Shown: positions 49,232 to 62,835 of the stretch, piece after piece
Position numbering within the stretch: the first letter of the stretch is position 1
Layout: every line of letters begins with the position of its first letter
From: Caprella mutica
Lineage: Eukaryota; Arthropoda; Malacostraca; Amphipoda; Caprellidae
Length of the DNA: 64,000 bases
Direction of reading: 5' to 3'
NCBI GenBank assembly: GCA_947561585.1
Contig: CANNZV010000511.1
Coordinates: 454,632 to 518,631 of the forward strand
Notes under the pieces: generated by a model
Told to the model about the DNA's origin: nothing
What the model saw: only the letters and a program-made list of their open reading frames with translations
Database searches by the model: none
Translations under genes and position numbers: made by a program

Positions 49232-51746
49232 GGGTGACCGGACGTTTCGTTCCTGAACGTTTCGTATTCGGACGTTTCGTACCCGGACGTTTCGTTACTA
49301 GGACGTTTTGTTACCAGGACGATTCTTTACCAGGACGATTCGTTACCATTTTTTTATGAAATGGAAACTATTTTTTTTCAGACAATTTTATTTTAGACTA
49401 CAATTTTATATCAATCCCATGCATTATAAATATATACTACTTTAAAAAAATGTCTACTTTTTAAACATATTTTTTATTCGTTTAGTTATACACTGATTTT
49501 AATCAGATGTATTAAAATTAATAATCATTACTTAATTTCTTTGATTAGAAAAGCTGGAAGGGAAAATTTCATGGATACCAATCGATAGAGAAGTTAAAAA
49601 ACAATAATTCTATTTTTTTTTTGTGTAGTAATTGTGAATCTTCTTTATCAATTTATTTTATCAACAGAAATCTACATTGGATAAGATCTCTGGGGCACAC
49701 ACAATGGAGACAACAAGGATGATTATGAAGAGGTTGTTCTCGCCATCTTTGGCTATGAGTTTTTCGCTCACTAGTCTTGGGGAGAAGAGAGTCAAGTCCA
49801 AGAATAGCTTCAAGGATCATCTTATAGCGACTCCAATAGTTGGTACTATTTTATACATAGACGCATCGTATCAAACTAATTGAAAATTTTAGCTAAATCT
49901 TGGAGCATAACAGAGGCTCTATCCTGAAGAGTGATTTTCATTCATTTACAATTCTTGACAAGATTTATATTGTATTATACAGAACTATCCTTCACATAAA
50001 GATTGATTGAATTTGCCTTCAGTAATGAGGGTAAAAATAGTGGATAACAATTTTTTTCGCAGCTCGTTGAATATCACCATAAAATTCTTCCAATCCCCGT
50101 ATTTATTAAAGAAAGTTTATCTTTCTTATTTTCACAGATTCAATACTGAAGAAACAGGATTGCTCGAGAGCAGAGGTGCTCTCCTGTGCCAGAGATATTC
50201 TAAAAGGCGCAAGGGACTGGGAAGGAGGTAGTAGACGAAAACCTAAAGTTCCATCCTCTGTTCCATCTCCATCACCATCGGTTCAATCCCCTCCACCCTC
50301 AGTTCAACTCCCTCAACCCTCAGTTCAACTCCCTCCACCCTCGGTTCAACTCCCTCCACCCTCGGTTCAACTCCCTCCACCCTCGGTTCAACTCCCTCCA
50401 CCCTCTGTTCAACTCCCTCCACCCTCGGTTCAACTCCCTCCACCCTCTGTTCAACTCCCTCCACCCTCTGTTTAATCCATTCTACCCTCAATTCAATCAC
50501 TCCTCTCCCTCTCTTCCTCAGTTCAATCCCCTCCACCCTCAATTCAATCCAATATCTTTTTAGTATTGATTGTGTATTCGTAGAAGTTCTATGTATTTTC
50601 TTATTAAAGAATGAGTTAAGATAAACCAATATTTCACTGTCCTTTGTACTTCATTTTATAATGCTGGGCTCTAATATTTAAATATGTTGATAAGGCTTTA
50701 AAATAGTTATGTTTAGCTGTTAGTAAATGACGTGGTTATTTGAAACAGTTTGTTCCAGATGATCATGAATTTGTTTTTTATCGTAAATGATAATTGAATT
50801 TTTATTTTCTCAAATGTTATAACAAGTAAAAACCGTTCATAACAAATAGTAGATGTTGGTTTGACCAAGAAATTGTCATCTGTGGTAATCGTCTTCATCG
50901 GATAATTACGATGATCTTCAGAGGTGAATCCTTTGATATATGATAGATTATAGGTAGGAAATTATATCAAAACTTCCTTCAAATCAACTCCTATAATCAT
51001 GGGTGAAGTTATCAGATATTATGTTGGAAGCTATATCCGTTAGTTTCTTCGGATAATAACGGAGATCTTCGGGGGTAAACCCTTTGATATATGGTAGATT
51101 ATAGGATGCAAATTATCTGAAAACTCCATATGTATAATATACTATGATCTTCTTTAATTATAGGTGAGATAATCAGATATTATGGGAGATACCCCCCTTA
51201 AATTATAAGAGTGAAGCACCCCCAATTCTCTTCTATGATTATGGTAGAAATACTCCTTTAATCTCCCAAAATCTTCCATGATTATGGGTGAAATTATCTG
51301 ATAGTATAGGAGATTCCCCCCTTTAATTATAGGAGTGAACATGGTAGAAAACTTGGACATGAGCACCCCCAATTCTCTTCTATGATTATGGTAGAAAGAC
51401 TCCTTTAATCTCCCAAAATCTTCTATGATTATGGGTGAAATCATCTGATAGTATATGAGATTCCCCCTTTTAGTTATAGGAGTGAACATGGTAGAAAACT
51501 TGGACATAAGCACCCCCAATTCTCTTCTATGATTATGGTAGAAAGACTCCTTTAATCTCCCAAAATCTTCAATGATTATGGGTTAAATCATCTGATGGTA
51601 TAGGAGATTCCCCCCTTTAATTATAGGAGTGAACATGGTGGCAAACTTGGACATAAGCACCCCCAATTCTCTTCTATGATTATGGTAGAAATGCTCCTTC
51701 AATCTCCCAAAATCTTCTATGTCCCCCCTATAATTTTCTCCCTGGG
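49232..51746 (-). repeat. right inverted arm, outer segment
   Basis: Complement of the left arm from 28294 outward, to the terminus CTCCCTGGG. It differs by extra units in the proline-rich minisatellite (50320-50470) and in the subterminal block, and by few substitutions. Confidence 0.9.
49668..50475 (+). CDS. DUF4806-like C-terminal exons, right arm
   Basis: Exons 49668-49842 and 50138-50475, mirror of 26990-27845. The splice (GTTG|GTAC and TTTCACAG|ATTC) joins in phase 1. The protein part is as in the left arm, but the tail stays in frame: SRRKPKVPSS, then about eleven SVQLPPP repeats, ending PPSV before TAA. The 21-bp repeat unit (CAACTCCCTCCACCCTCGGTT) varies in number between arms. A possible donor at 50228 would remove the tail. 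Expression unknown. Confidence 0.55.
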
Positions 51747-54696
51747 AAGTTGCTCTCTTTTGAACATATCGTCAAGGTCATTGAAGACCTTACCGTCATC
51801 TGCTGCTCTTTCTGAAGCGTCTAGAAAAACACTGACCAAGGTTCTCATGTAGTATCTTGCTCGACGTGCTGACTGAATTTTTTTACCCTCTCGCCTCTTT
51901 GATTTGTATTCCTCGATCCCGATTCTTTGAACAATGGCAGAATTTTTGATAAAATTACCAATTTTATCCGAAGAAAGGGGACCGAGGACATCTTCTTCAA
52001 ATGAAGATGCGAGAGCATCTGTAATGGTGCTGATTGATGATTTTGTCGTTTCTCCAAGAGCAGTACATTTATGATTTTTAAAATGCCTCTTTTTTAAAAA
52101 TTGTTTGCAGTCTCCGCAATAAGGGAGCAACATGTCATGATCGCTTTGACGGTGCCGCCTTCTGCGCTGAAAATTAGCATCACCAATTTTCAAGATATTT
52201 TTGTTATATTTATAAATTCCTTCATTTCTTATTTCCGCCAGAGCTCTTTTTTTTCTTTCTTGGCGTCATGAGTTTTAGCACTTTTATTTCATCTTCATCT
52301 TGATGCACGTTAAGTATGTGTCTAGATAAACGAGAAAATAAAATCGAGCAATATTTGCATGGTCTTTTCAGTTTTGGTAGAGATGGCCTTGATTGGTTGT
52401 CTTCCCCTATATCTAAATTTTCAACAGCTCTTCTCGTTTCCTCCGGAATATCTTAAAAAAGAATATGAACACTTAAAAAATTAAACTCACTTGTCATATT
52501 TCACACAATTAAACAATCACAATCTTAGTATACTGCAAATCCGTTTGACTGTCAAAACTTATAATGATCAGTTATTAAGCATAGCCTGTAATTGTCGAAA
52601 AAAAATTATAAACTATAACTCACACGAAAAATGACCAAGAAACTATAAAAATATTTACTAAGCTTGATTTACAAGAACTCTTACCTCCTTCAATTGCATT
52701 TAGGGTGAGGTGAACTTTCTGTGTTGATTTACCTATCGATAGAAAATGAAAATAATTGAGAGCGATTAGAATAGCACTGTAAGATTCACTAATTTTTAAA
52801 TCTAACAAGAATTTTTTAACTTCAAAACAACAATACGGTTATCATGAAAATGAAATAAATATTCATTCAGTTGAGATACTATTCAAAATATAGATTACAG
52901 ATTATTCCTTTTCTAGCAACCATATATAAAATCGAAAATTAATTCAAGGTAAGTTTTTCAGTGCTATTCAGAGCGATCGGGATCATAGCAAACTGTAATA
53001 TTACACTAAGCAATGAGATGATAAAACTGAGAATGGGTATTGGTAATTTTGAAGAATTAGTTACCTCCTGTGGGATTGTTTTGGGAGCAAGTCAATGCGT
53101 CCGCAGATTCGCCATCTGGAATATGAAACAAAAAATAAATACACTGTATCTATTGAATGAACTTGATGTTGTTCAATTTTGATAGTACCGTTTATAATTT
53201 AAAACATTAATTTCTACTGTTATTCATTTAATATATTTATTTCTAATACTATATATTCAATATATTTATTTACGTTGATATTTATTAAAAATATTCAATT
53301 CCATTATTCAATTCTAACTCTCTTGTTAAATCATTTCGTTAAACACTTCAAAATCTTTTCAAAAGACAGCAGCTAAGTAGAGATGAATATTTTAGATTGA
53401 ATACAATTACCTTCCATATGTTCAATGAAGGATGCAGATCCCTCATGAGAAAACGAGGGGCAAGCGCCATCTCTGTATCTATAAAAACAAGAGAAATTCA
53501 CATTATTCATCAGTTTGGTTACCCTTAAAGAATTACTTATCATTGCCATCAAATCTATTCTTGAATATAGTATAAGAATCAAAGATCGATCACGTGTATA
53601 TTGACCCACTTTTGTTTAATAGCGACTAACCATCATTGATAATCAAGAAGATAAATAGTTTCATATCCTCGGCAGAATGAAACAAACTGTAATTTATCTT
53701 TGAATGAAATATCATAAAACCGCTATTAAATAGAAATTGAATTAAAGAAACCAAACAAACTATCTGAATCCTATTAATTTGAATAACCTCACAATGGAGA
53801 AGAAAGGTTAACAATTATTGGAATTTACCTTCAATAGACAGATCGAAATAATTCACTACAACATCATCGTCGTTGCTAGACATACTCGAGTCCACTGAAA
53901 TTAAATATATCTTTGAAACACAAAAGCTAATTAGGAGAATGTGGCAAAGTTGAATATATCTTGTCACGTGAAACTTTAAAGCTTATATTTCTATGAGACA
54001 AAACACAATTCCAATGCATTTCTAATAAACAAATCTCTAGCTATAAATTGAGCTCAACAATTTACGGATTTGGATTCATATAAAACTAAACACATATTTA
54101 TACCTTAATCGAGTGAGTGTCAATTGTCAAATGATGTATAATTATCAATCTAAAAATAAAACGAACTCATGGTTTTTGAAACACACATTATGAAAGTTCT
54201 AAACATATTCAAAGATTTCATGAATTGACTCTTTTCAAAAAGGAACTCATCCATAATATTAGATTCGTAGGAATTAAAAACTTCTCTGCCAATCAAATCT
54301 AAGTGACAAATCATATATTATCATCATAAAATTGATGTATACGATATTATTTGAGTTGGTATTAGCTAACTCATGCCATTGAATAATATTCGATAGGTGA
54401 TAATTGGTCAGGTGCTACAAGAATTCCTTAAGCTATACCAGAATCAAGATACTTTGAACTTACTTATTCCATATGGTACTAAAGATCCCAGCTTTCCGCA
54501 AACCACCGAAGATGAAAACTTTGATTCTGGAAAAAATTGGAAACTTAGAAAATTTCGATGCTATTTCGTTAGAGGTAGACTATGAATATAAATTACTGTA
54601 TTCAACAAAAATTGAGTATTTAAGTAGAAAATTAGCAAACAATTGAAACTAACCTTCATTAGGCACAAGGAGATACTTCACTCCCACTTGATAATT
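51747..54696 (-). CDS. zinc-finger/tyrosine-recombinase-like gene, N-terminal exons
   Basis: Minus-strand exons 54696-54654 (43 nt), 53894-53829 (66), 53478-53411 (68), 53115-53065 (51), 52732-52685 (48) and 52451-51747. The last encodes a short C2H2-type finger, RPCKYCSILFSRLSRHILNVH-like in spacing (C-X2-C-X9-H-X4-H), a basic stretch, then a second finger-like motif, LPYCGDCKQFLKKRHFKNH, and a helical part, YYMRTLVSVFLDASERAADD. It runs straight into the terminus of the 25.8-kb element. Phases agree (1-1) except the 68-nt exon, which leaves the frame off by two, so an exon there is misread or damaged. A run of eight A (52247-52254) shifts the frame between the fingers; seven would keep it. 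The recombinase half is at 25035-25737. About 150 residues expected between the halves are absent, so the gene is probably disrupted here. Confidence 0.65.
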
Positions 54697-54775
54697 CTAT
54701 AGGAAAAATGATAAACGATTAGTTTTCATATAAACACATAAAGAGTACAACACATTCTTCGATAGAGATACTCAC

Positions 54776-57700
54776 AGCTAGGCCAGCAATCTCCTCTCTA
54801 GCAATTGGAGTGATGCTTTCAATTGAAGACGTCTGAGAAAAGGAAGAAATATATTATTTATACTATCAACATACATCAAGTACTACACTATCTTTGCTAG
54901 AGATACTCACAGCTAGGCCAGCAATCTCCTCTCTAGCAATTGGAGTGATGCTTTCAATTGAAGACGTCTGAGAAAAGGAAGAAATATATTATTTATACTA
55001 TCAACATACATCAAGTACTACACTATCTTTGCTAAAGATACTCACAGATGGGCCAGCAATCTCCTCTCTAGCAATTGGAGTGATGTTTTCAATTGAAGAC
55101 ATCTGAGAAAAGGAAAAAATATATTATTTATACTATCAACATACATCAAGTTCTACACTATCTTTGCTAGAGATACTCACAGATGGGCCAGCAATCTCCT
55201 CTCTAGCAATTGGAGTGATGCTTTCAATTGAAGACGTCTGAGAAAAAGAAGAAATATATTATTTATACTATCAACATACATCAAGTACTACACTATATTT
55301 GCTAGAGATACTCACAGCTAGGCCAGCAATCTCCTCTCTAGCAATTGGAGTGATGCTTTCAATTGAAGACGTCTGAGAAAAGGAAGAAATATATTATTTA
55401 TACTATCAACATACATCAAGTACTACACTATCTTTGCTAAAGATACTCACAGATGGGCCAGCAATCTCCTCTCTAGCAATTGGAGTGATGCTTTCAATTG
55501 AAGACATCTGAGAAAAGGAAGAAATATATTATTTATACTATCAACATACATCAAGTACTACACTATCTTTGCTAGAGATACTCACAGCTATGCCAGCAAT
55601 CTCTTCTCTAGCAATTGGAGTGATGCTTTCAATTGAAGACGTCTGAGAAAAGGAAGAAATATATTATTTATACTATCAACATACATCAAGTACTACACTA
55701 TCTTTGCTAGAGATACTCACAGATGAGCCAGCAATCTCCTCTCTAGCAATTGGAGTGATGCTTTCAATTGAAGACGTCTGAGAAAAGGAAGAAATATATT
55801 ATTTATACTATCAACATACATCAAGTACTACACTATCTTTGCTAGAGATACTCACAGCTAGGCCAGCAATCTCCTCTCTAGCAATTGGAGTGATGCTTTC
55901 AATTGAAGACGTCTGAGAAAAGGAAGAAATATATTATTTATACTATCAACATACATCAAGTACTACACTATCTTTGCTAGAGATACTCACAGCTAGGCCA
56001 GCAATCTCCTCTCTAGCAATTGGAGTGATGCTTTCAATTGAAGACATCTGAGAAAAGGAAGAAATATATTATTTATACTATCAACATACATCAAGTACTA
56101 CACTATCTTTGCTAAAGATACTCACAGATGGGCCAGCAATCTCCTCTCTAGCAATTGGAGTGATGCTTTCAATTGAAGACGTCTGAGAAAAAGAAGAAAT
56201 ATATTATTCATACTATCAACATACATCAAGTACTACACTATCTTTGCTAGAGATACTCACAGCTAGGCCAGCAATCTCCTCTCTAGCAATTGGAGTGATG
56301 CTTTCAATTGAAGACGTCTGAGAAAAAGAAGAAATATATTATTTATACTATCAACATACATCAAGTACTACACTATCTTTGCTAGAGATACTCACAGCTA
56401 GGCCAGCAATCTCCTCTCTAGCAATTGGAGTGATGCTTTCAATTGAAGACGTCTGAGAAAAGGAAGAAATATATTATTTATACTATCAACATACATCAAG
56501 TTCTACACTATCTTAGCTAGAGATACTCACAGCTAGGCCAGCAATCTCCTCTCTAGCAATTGGAGTGATGCTTTCAATTGAAGACATCTGAGAAGAGGAA
56601 GAAATATATTATTCATACTATCAACATACATCAAGTACTACACTATCTTTGCTAAAGATACTCACAGATGGGCCAGCAATCTCCTCTCTAGCAATTGGTG
56701 TGATGCTTTCAATTGAAGACGTCTGAGAAAAGGAAGAAATATATTATTTATACTATCAACATACATCAAGTACTACACTATCTTAGCTAGAGATACTCAC
56801 AGCTAGGCCAGCAATCTCCTCTCTAGCAATTGGAGTGATGCTTTCAATTGAAGACGTCTGAGAAAAGGAAGAAATATATTATTTATACTATCAACATACA
56901 TCAAATACTACACTATCTTTGCTAGAGATACTCACAGCTATGCCAGCAATCTCCTCTCTAGCAATTGGAGTGATGTTTTCAATTGAAGACGTCTGAGAAA
57001 AGGAAGAAATATATTATTTATACTATCAACATACATCAAGTACTACACTATCTTTGCTAGAGATACTCACAGCTAGGCCAGCAATCTCCTATCTAGCAAT
57101 TGGAGTGATGCTTTCAATTGAAGACGTCTGAGAAAAGGAAGAAATATATTATTTATACTATCAACATACATCAAGTACTACACTATCTTTGCTAGAGATA
57201 CTCGCAGATGGGCCAGCAATCTCCTCTCTAGCAATTGGAGTGATACTTTCAATTGAAGACGTCTGAGAAAAAGAAGAAATATATTATTTATACTATCAAC
57301 ATACATCAAGTACTACACTATCTTTGCTAGAGATACTAACAGCTAGGCCAGTAATCTCCTCTCTAGAAATTGGAGTGATGCTTTCAATTGAAGACGTCTG
57401 AGAAAAGGAAGAAATATATTATTTATACTATCAACATACATCAAGTACTACACTATCTTTGCTAGAGATACTCACAGATGGGCCAGAAATCTCCTCTCTA
57501 GCAATTGGAGTGATGCTTTCAATTGAAGACGTCTGAGAAAAGGAAGAAATATATTATTTATACTATCAACATACATCAAGTACTACACTATCGTTGCTAG
57601 AGATACTCACAGCTAGGCCAGCAATCTCCTCTCTAGCAATTGGAGTGATGCTTTCAATTGAAGACGTCTGAGAAAAGGAAGAAATATTTTATTTATACTA

Positions 57701-60700
57701 TCAACACATATCAAGTACTACACTATCTTTGCTAGAGATACTCACAGCTAGGCCAGCAATCTCCTTTCTAGCAATTGGAGTGATGCTTTCAATTGAAGAC
57801 GTCTGAGAAAAGGAAGAAATATATTATTTATACTATCAACATACATCAAGTACTAAACTATCTTTGCTAGAGATACTCACATCTAGGCCAGCAATCTCCT
57901 CTCTAGCAATTGGAGTGATGCTTTCAATTGAAGACGTCTGAGAAAAGGAAGAAATATATTATTTATACTATCAACATACATCAAGTACTACACTATCTTT
58001 GCTAGAGATACTCACAGCTAGGCCAGAAATCTCCTCTCTAGCAATTGGAGTGATGCTTTCAATTGAAGACATCTGAGAAAAGGAAGAAATATATTATTTA
58101 TACTATCAACATACATCAAGTACTACACTATCTTAGCTAGAGATACTCACAGCTAGGCCAGCAATCTCCTCTCTAGCAATTGGAGTGATGCTTTCAATTG
58201 AAGACGTCTGAGAGAAGGAAGAAATATATTATTTATACTATCAACATACATCAAGTACTACACTATCTTTGCTAGAGATACTCACAGCTAGGCCAGCAAT
58301 CTCCTCTCTAGCAATTGGAGTGATGCTTTCAATTGAAGACGTCTGAGAAAAGGAAGAAACATATTATTTATACTATCAACATACATCAAGTACTACACTA
58401 TCTTCGCTAGAGATACTCACAGCTAGGCCAGCATTCTCCTCTCTAGCAATTGGAGTGATGCTTTCAATTGAAGACGTCTGAGAAAAGGAAGAAATATATT
58501 ATTCATACTATCAACATACATCAAGTACTACACTATCTTTGCTAGAGATACTCACAGCTAGGCCAGCAATCTCCTCTCTAGCAATTGGAGTGATGCTTTC
58601 AATTGAAGACGTCTGAGAAAAGGAAGAAATATATTATTTATACTATCAACATACATCAAGTACTACACTATCTTTGCTAGAGATACTCACAGCTAGGCCA
58701 GCAATCTCCTCTCTAGCAATTGGAGTGATGCTTTCAATTGAAGACGTCTGAGAAAAGGAAGAAATATATTATTTATAGTATCAACATACATCAAGTACTA
58801 CACTTTCTTTGCCAAAGATACTCACAGCTAGGCCAGCAATCTCCTCTCTAGCAATTGGAGTGATGCTTTCAATTGAAGACGTCTGAGAAAAGGAAGAAAT
58901 ATATTATTTATACTATCAACATACATCAAGTACTACACTATCTTTGCTAGAGATACTCACAGATGGGCCAGCAATCTCCTCTCTAGCAATTGGAGTGATG
59001 CTTTCAATTGAAGACGTCTGAGAAAAGGAAGAAATATATTATTTATACTATCAACATACATCAAGTACTACACTATCTTTGCTAGAGATACTCACAGCTA
59101 GGCCAGCAATCTCCTCTCTAGCAATTGGAGTGATGCTTTCAATTGAAGACGTCTGAGAAAAGGAAGAAATATATTATTTATACTATCAACATACATCAAG
59201 TACTACACTATCTTTGCTAGAGATACTCACAGATGGGCCAGAAACCTCCTCTCTAGCAATTGGAGTGATGCTTTCAATTGAAGACGTCTGAGAAAAGGAA
59301 GAAATATATTATTTATACTATCAACATACATCAAGTACTACACTATCTTTGCTAGAGATACTCACAGCTAGGCCAGCAATCTCCTCTCTAGCAATTGGAG
59401 TGATGCTTTCAATTGAAGACGTCTGAGAAAAAGAAGAAATATATTATTTATACTATCAACATACATCAAGTACTACACTATCTTTGCTAGAGATACTCAC
59501 AGCTAGGCCAGCAATCTCCTCTCTTGCAATTGGAGTGATGCTTTTGATTGAAGACGTCTGAGAAAAGGAAGAAATATATTATTTATACTATCAACATACA
59601 TCAAGTACTACACTATCTTTGCTAGAGATACTCACAGATGGGCCAGAAATCTCCTCTCTAGCAATTGGAGTGATGCTTTCAATTGAAGACGTCTGAGAAA
59701 AAGAAGAAATATATTATTTATACTATCAACATACATCAAGTACTACACTATCTTTGCTAGAGATACTCACAGCTAGGCCAGCAATCTCCTCTCTAGCAAT
59801 TGGAGTGATGCTTTCAATTGAAGACGTCTGAGAAAAGGAAGAAATATATTCTTTATACTATCAACATACATCAAGTACTACACTATCTTTGCTAAAGATA
59901 CTCACAGATGGGCCAGCAATCTCCTCTCTAGCAATTGGAGTGATGCTTTCAATTGAAAACATCTGAGAAAAGGAAGAAATATATTATTTATACTATCAAC
60001 ATACATCAAGTACTACACTATCTTTGCTAAAGATACTCACAGATGGGCCAGCAATCTCCTCTCTAGCAATTGGAGTGATGCTTTCAATTGAAGACGTCTG
60101 AGAAAAGGAAGAAATATATTATTTACACTATCAACATACATCAAGTACTACACTATCTTTGCTAGAGATACTCACAGCTAGGCCAGCAATCTCCTCTCTA
60201 GCAATTGGACTGATGCTTTCAATTGAAGACGTCTGAGAAAAGGAAGAAATATATTATTTATACTATCAACATACATCAAGTACTACACTATCTTTGCTAG
60301 AGATACTCACAGATGGGCCAGCAATCTCCTCTCTAGCAATTGGAGTGATGCTTTCAATTGAAGACGTCTGAGAAAAGGAAGAAATATTTTATTTATACTA
60401 TCAACATACATCAAGTACTACACTATTTTTGCTAGAGATACTCACAGCTAGACCAGCAATCTCCTCTCTAGCAATTGGAGTGATGCTTTCAATTGAAGAC
60501 GTCTGAGAAAAGGAAGAAATATATTATTTATACTATCAACATACATCAATAACTACACTATCTTTGCTAGAGATACTCACAGCAGGCCAGCAATCTCCTC
60601 TCTAGCAATTGGAGTGATGCTTTCAATTGAAGACATCTGAGAAAAGGAAGAAATATATTATTTATACTATCAACATACATCAAGTACTACACTATCTTAG

Positions 60701-60770
60701 CTAGAGATACTCACAGCTAGGCCAGCAATCTCCTCTCTAGCAATTGGAGTGATGCTTTCAATTGAAGACG
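54776..60770 (-). repeat. array of 45 tandem micro-exons (57 nt each, 135-bp period)
   Basis: Each 135-bp unit, read on the minus strand, has a pyrimidine-rich acceptor (TTCTTCCTTTTCTCAG), a 57-nt exon, and a GTGAGTATC donor. Exons start at 54776 and every 135 bases after. Only one frame is open through the exon: 19 residues, TSSIESITPIAREEIAGLA, in phase 0, so any number can be joined. Variants include MSS starts and GPS, GSS or GIA ends. The next exon downstream (54654-54696) also begins in phase 0, linking the array to the zinc-finger/recombinase gene. Damage by eye: a TAG in the exon at 57071, a two-base loss in the exon at 60581, and a GC donor at 57206. The peptide has no known motif. 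It could instead be a satellite derived from one exon. Confidence 0.75.
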
Positions 60771-61663
60771 TCTGAGAGAAGGAAGAAATATATTATTTAT
60801 ACCCAAGCAACCATGACACATTGTACCAACATGGGCACTAGATGGTTAGATGGGCAAGAGATGGCAGACTGAAAATTAGCCTAGAAATTACATGGGGATA
60901 ATGTGGTTTTCCATTCTCATGGAATGTTACCTTGGGAGAAGGTTGGTTCAATGTTGCGAATCCATCCCATTGAATTGTCATATTGGCCCAACCTGATTAC
61001 TGTATAGCCTATCAATATTATATGGCGGAAGTTTTATTAACATATTGGAAAGACCATTTCCTGAAATAGGAAGGACTCAATCAATCGCAATTCATAAAAA
61101 TGTCTTCAAATTAATATTAAATTAATAATCGTTCAGCAAAACTATTTTTTTAATACTAAGTTTAAGTGACTAGACGAAGATGATCACAGGAACGATAAAG
61201 AGTTAAAGTTTTAGTTTCAAGGTTCAAAATGTATTGTTTTTAAAGAACACAATTTTAATATAAAGTATAGGTAAATAAGCTATATGATGTGTAAAATGAT
61301 GACGAAGGGTGAGTGGCACTGAGTGATTTTATAGCGTGGTTGCCAGATGCTAGTTCCTATGAAGCTTGTCTATTTTTTTAATTAGCTACTGTTAGCTAAT
61401 TGTGACCATCTTAATACATTTTCAAAATATTTATATGATAAATTACGAATAGAGGATAATGTGCAATCCTAAGCTGAACAAGTGAACATATTTGTTTCCG
61501 GTATGAGCCTGCTTTGTATTTTCGGTGATACATACATAGTGAAATTTTAAAATTCAGGTAGTTTGTCAGTGCTTTTCGTTGGAGGAGGTATTAGTGTTTT
61601 TTTAATTCCCTGCATAAGGAAATTTTTCAAAACTGCACCCTGCGGCCTATTCTAAAGTTTAAA

Positions 61664-62393
61664 ATGGTGAGTTGAAGTTTTTAAAATAAACTTATAGTTA
61701 TTTTAAAGTAATTTTTATAGTGTATTCGATATAGTTATTGCCTGCTTCTATAGGTGCAGTACCTAATTAGGTACCGAGCTGAATAATATTTTCTTTAGCC
61801 AATGGCTAAATATATGTACCTAGGGTAATTTTCGAGTTATCGACTTATCTTACGGTGTCACTTTTTCTCGATCTTGATAGAAATAAAGTTCTATATTTAG
61901 TAACTTGAAGATTAAATGATAATAATTTTTCAAACTTGATGGAAAACGTGATAACGTCCGATAACTCGGAACTTACCATGAAATATTAATTTAAATTTGT
62001 TTTCAAATATTATAATTTAAATTTGAAATGCGATACGATTTCTGAAAGTATATAACCACTATCTAGGTATGTAGGCACCTATTATTTAATTTAAAAATAG
62101 TTACAGAGATAACCTGTTAGTTACAACAAATTTGGATACTCGTACTTTTGTTCATTTCTGATAACTACAAAATTTGCTTGCAAGTATAGTAAATATTTGA
62201 ATATAGGTAATTAATGTAACTGAAATATATAAAGCTATGGAACTCTGCAAGTGATATTGAAAATTGATTAAGTAATTAATATTTTCTCTTTCAGGGTAGA
62301 AGAAAAGCTTCAAATTTTGAGAGGTATAGACGAGGCAGTTACTGCAATAACGGAAGGAGAGATAGAAACAACAGAAAGTGGACGAACCCATAG
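61664..62393 (+). CDS. possible two-exon small basic protein inside the 2.5-kb element
   Basis: An ATG at 61664 is followed at once by a donor (ATG|GTGAGTTG). An acceptor at 62294 (TTTTCTCTTTCAG) opens an exon of 32 codons: GRRKASNFERYRRGS, an Asn/Arg-rich middle, and KWTNP before TAG at 62391. AATAAATAAATG lies at 62699. The product would be a 33-aa Arg-rich peptide. A different frame of the second exon is open longer, so the assignment is tentative, and this could be a non-coding transcript. Confidence 0.3.
61819..61980. mobile_element. small foldback MITE
   Basis: Left AGGGTAATTTTCGAGTTATCG and right the near complement of ATGGTAAGTTCCGAGTTATC, about 160 bp. Same family as 42175-42664. 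Confidence 0.55.
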
Positions 62394-62835
62394 CCAAGGA
62401 TGTAACTTATTAGACCTCTCACTAAATTATTGTATGCTTGTCTTTCTTAGCTATGCAATTCGATTGAGACCATTTCCATAGATAATAAATTTTGTTTTAA
62501 TCTCAGAGTTATAGTCAGCTTTTTATTATAGTCATGTTAGTTGTAATATCATATTTAACTATCCTATACTATATTATAATAACTCTTTATACTTATGATA
62601 TAAAGCTAGATGTATTGTTTAATGTTACTGTTGAATCACCTTTTTAATGGATAGGTTTTTTTAAGTTCGTTCTACTCTTCTGTTGTAACGATCTACGAAT
62701 AAATAAATGAAAATCTAGAAGATGATTTTTATTTGTCTTAATCATTATGATATTCATTTTATTAATAACAATGCTCTATTATTAATCTATTCATGGCTTC
62801 AAAAGTAATTTATTAAACCGTATGATTTATTAATT

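Larger units (their letters stand above)
25954..51746. mobile_element. 25.8-kb long-inverted-repeat element carrying gag-pol
   Basis: Outer ends are CCCAGGGAGAAAATTATAGG on the left and its exact complement on the right. Both arms run inward about 2.76 kb as near-identical inverted copies. Between them lies a 9.4-kb core (28718-38113) with gag, pol and a small membrane ORF on the minus strand. Without the nested 10.7-kb insertion the element would be 15.1 kb. Flanking bases are TA on the left and AA on the right, so no clean target duplication. It splits the zinc-finger/recombinase gene. The arms are nearly identical, so they are either recent or kept alike by conversion. It could be one foldback-like transposon that captured a retroelement, or a rearranged composite. 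No DNA-transposase is visible. Confidence 0.75.

Noticed and set aside
48354..49359. Several overlapping 100-280 codon frames on both strands
   Set aside because: All are shadows of a 24-bp repeat inside the 10.7-kb element; none carries a non-repeat domain.
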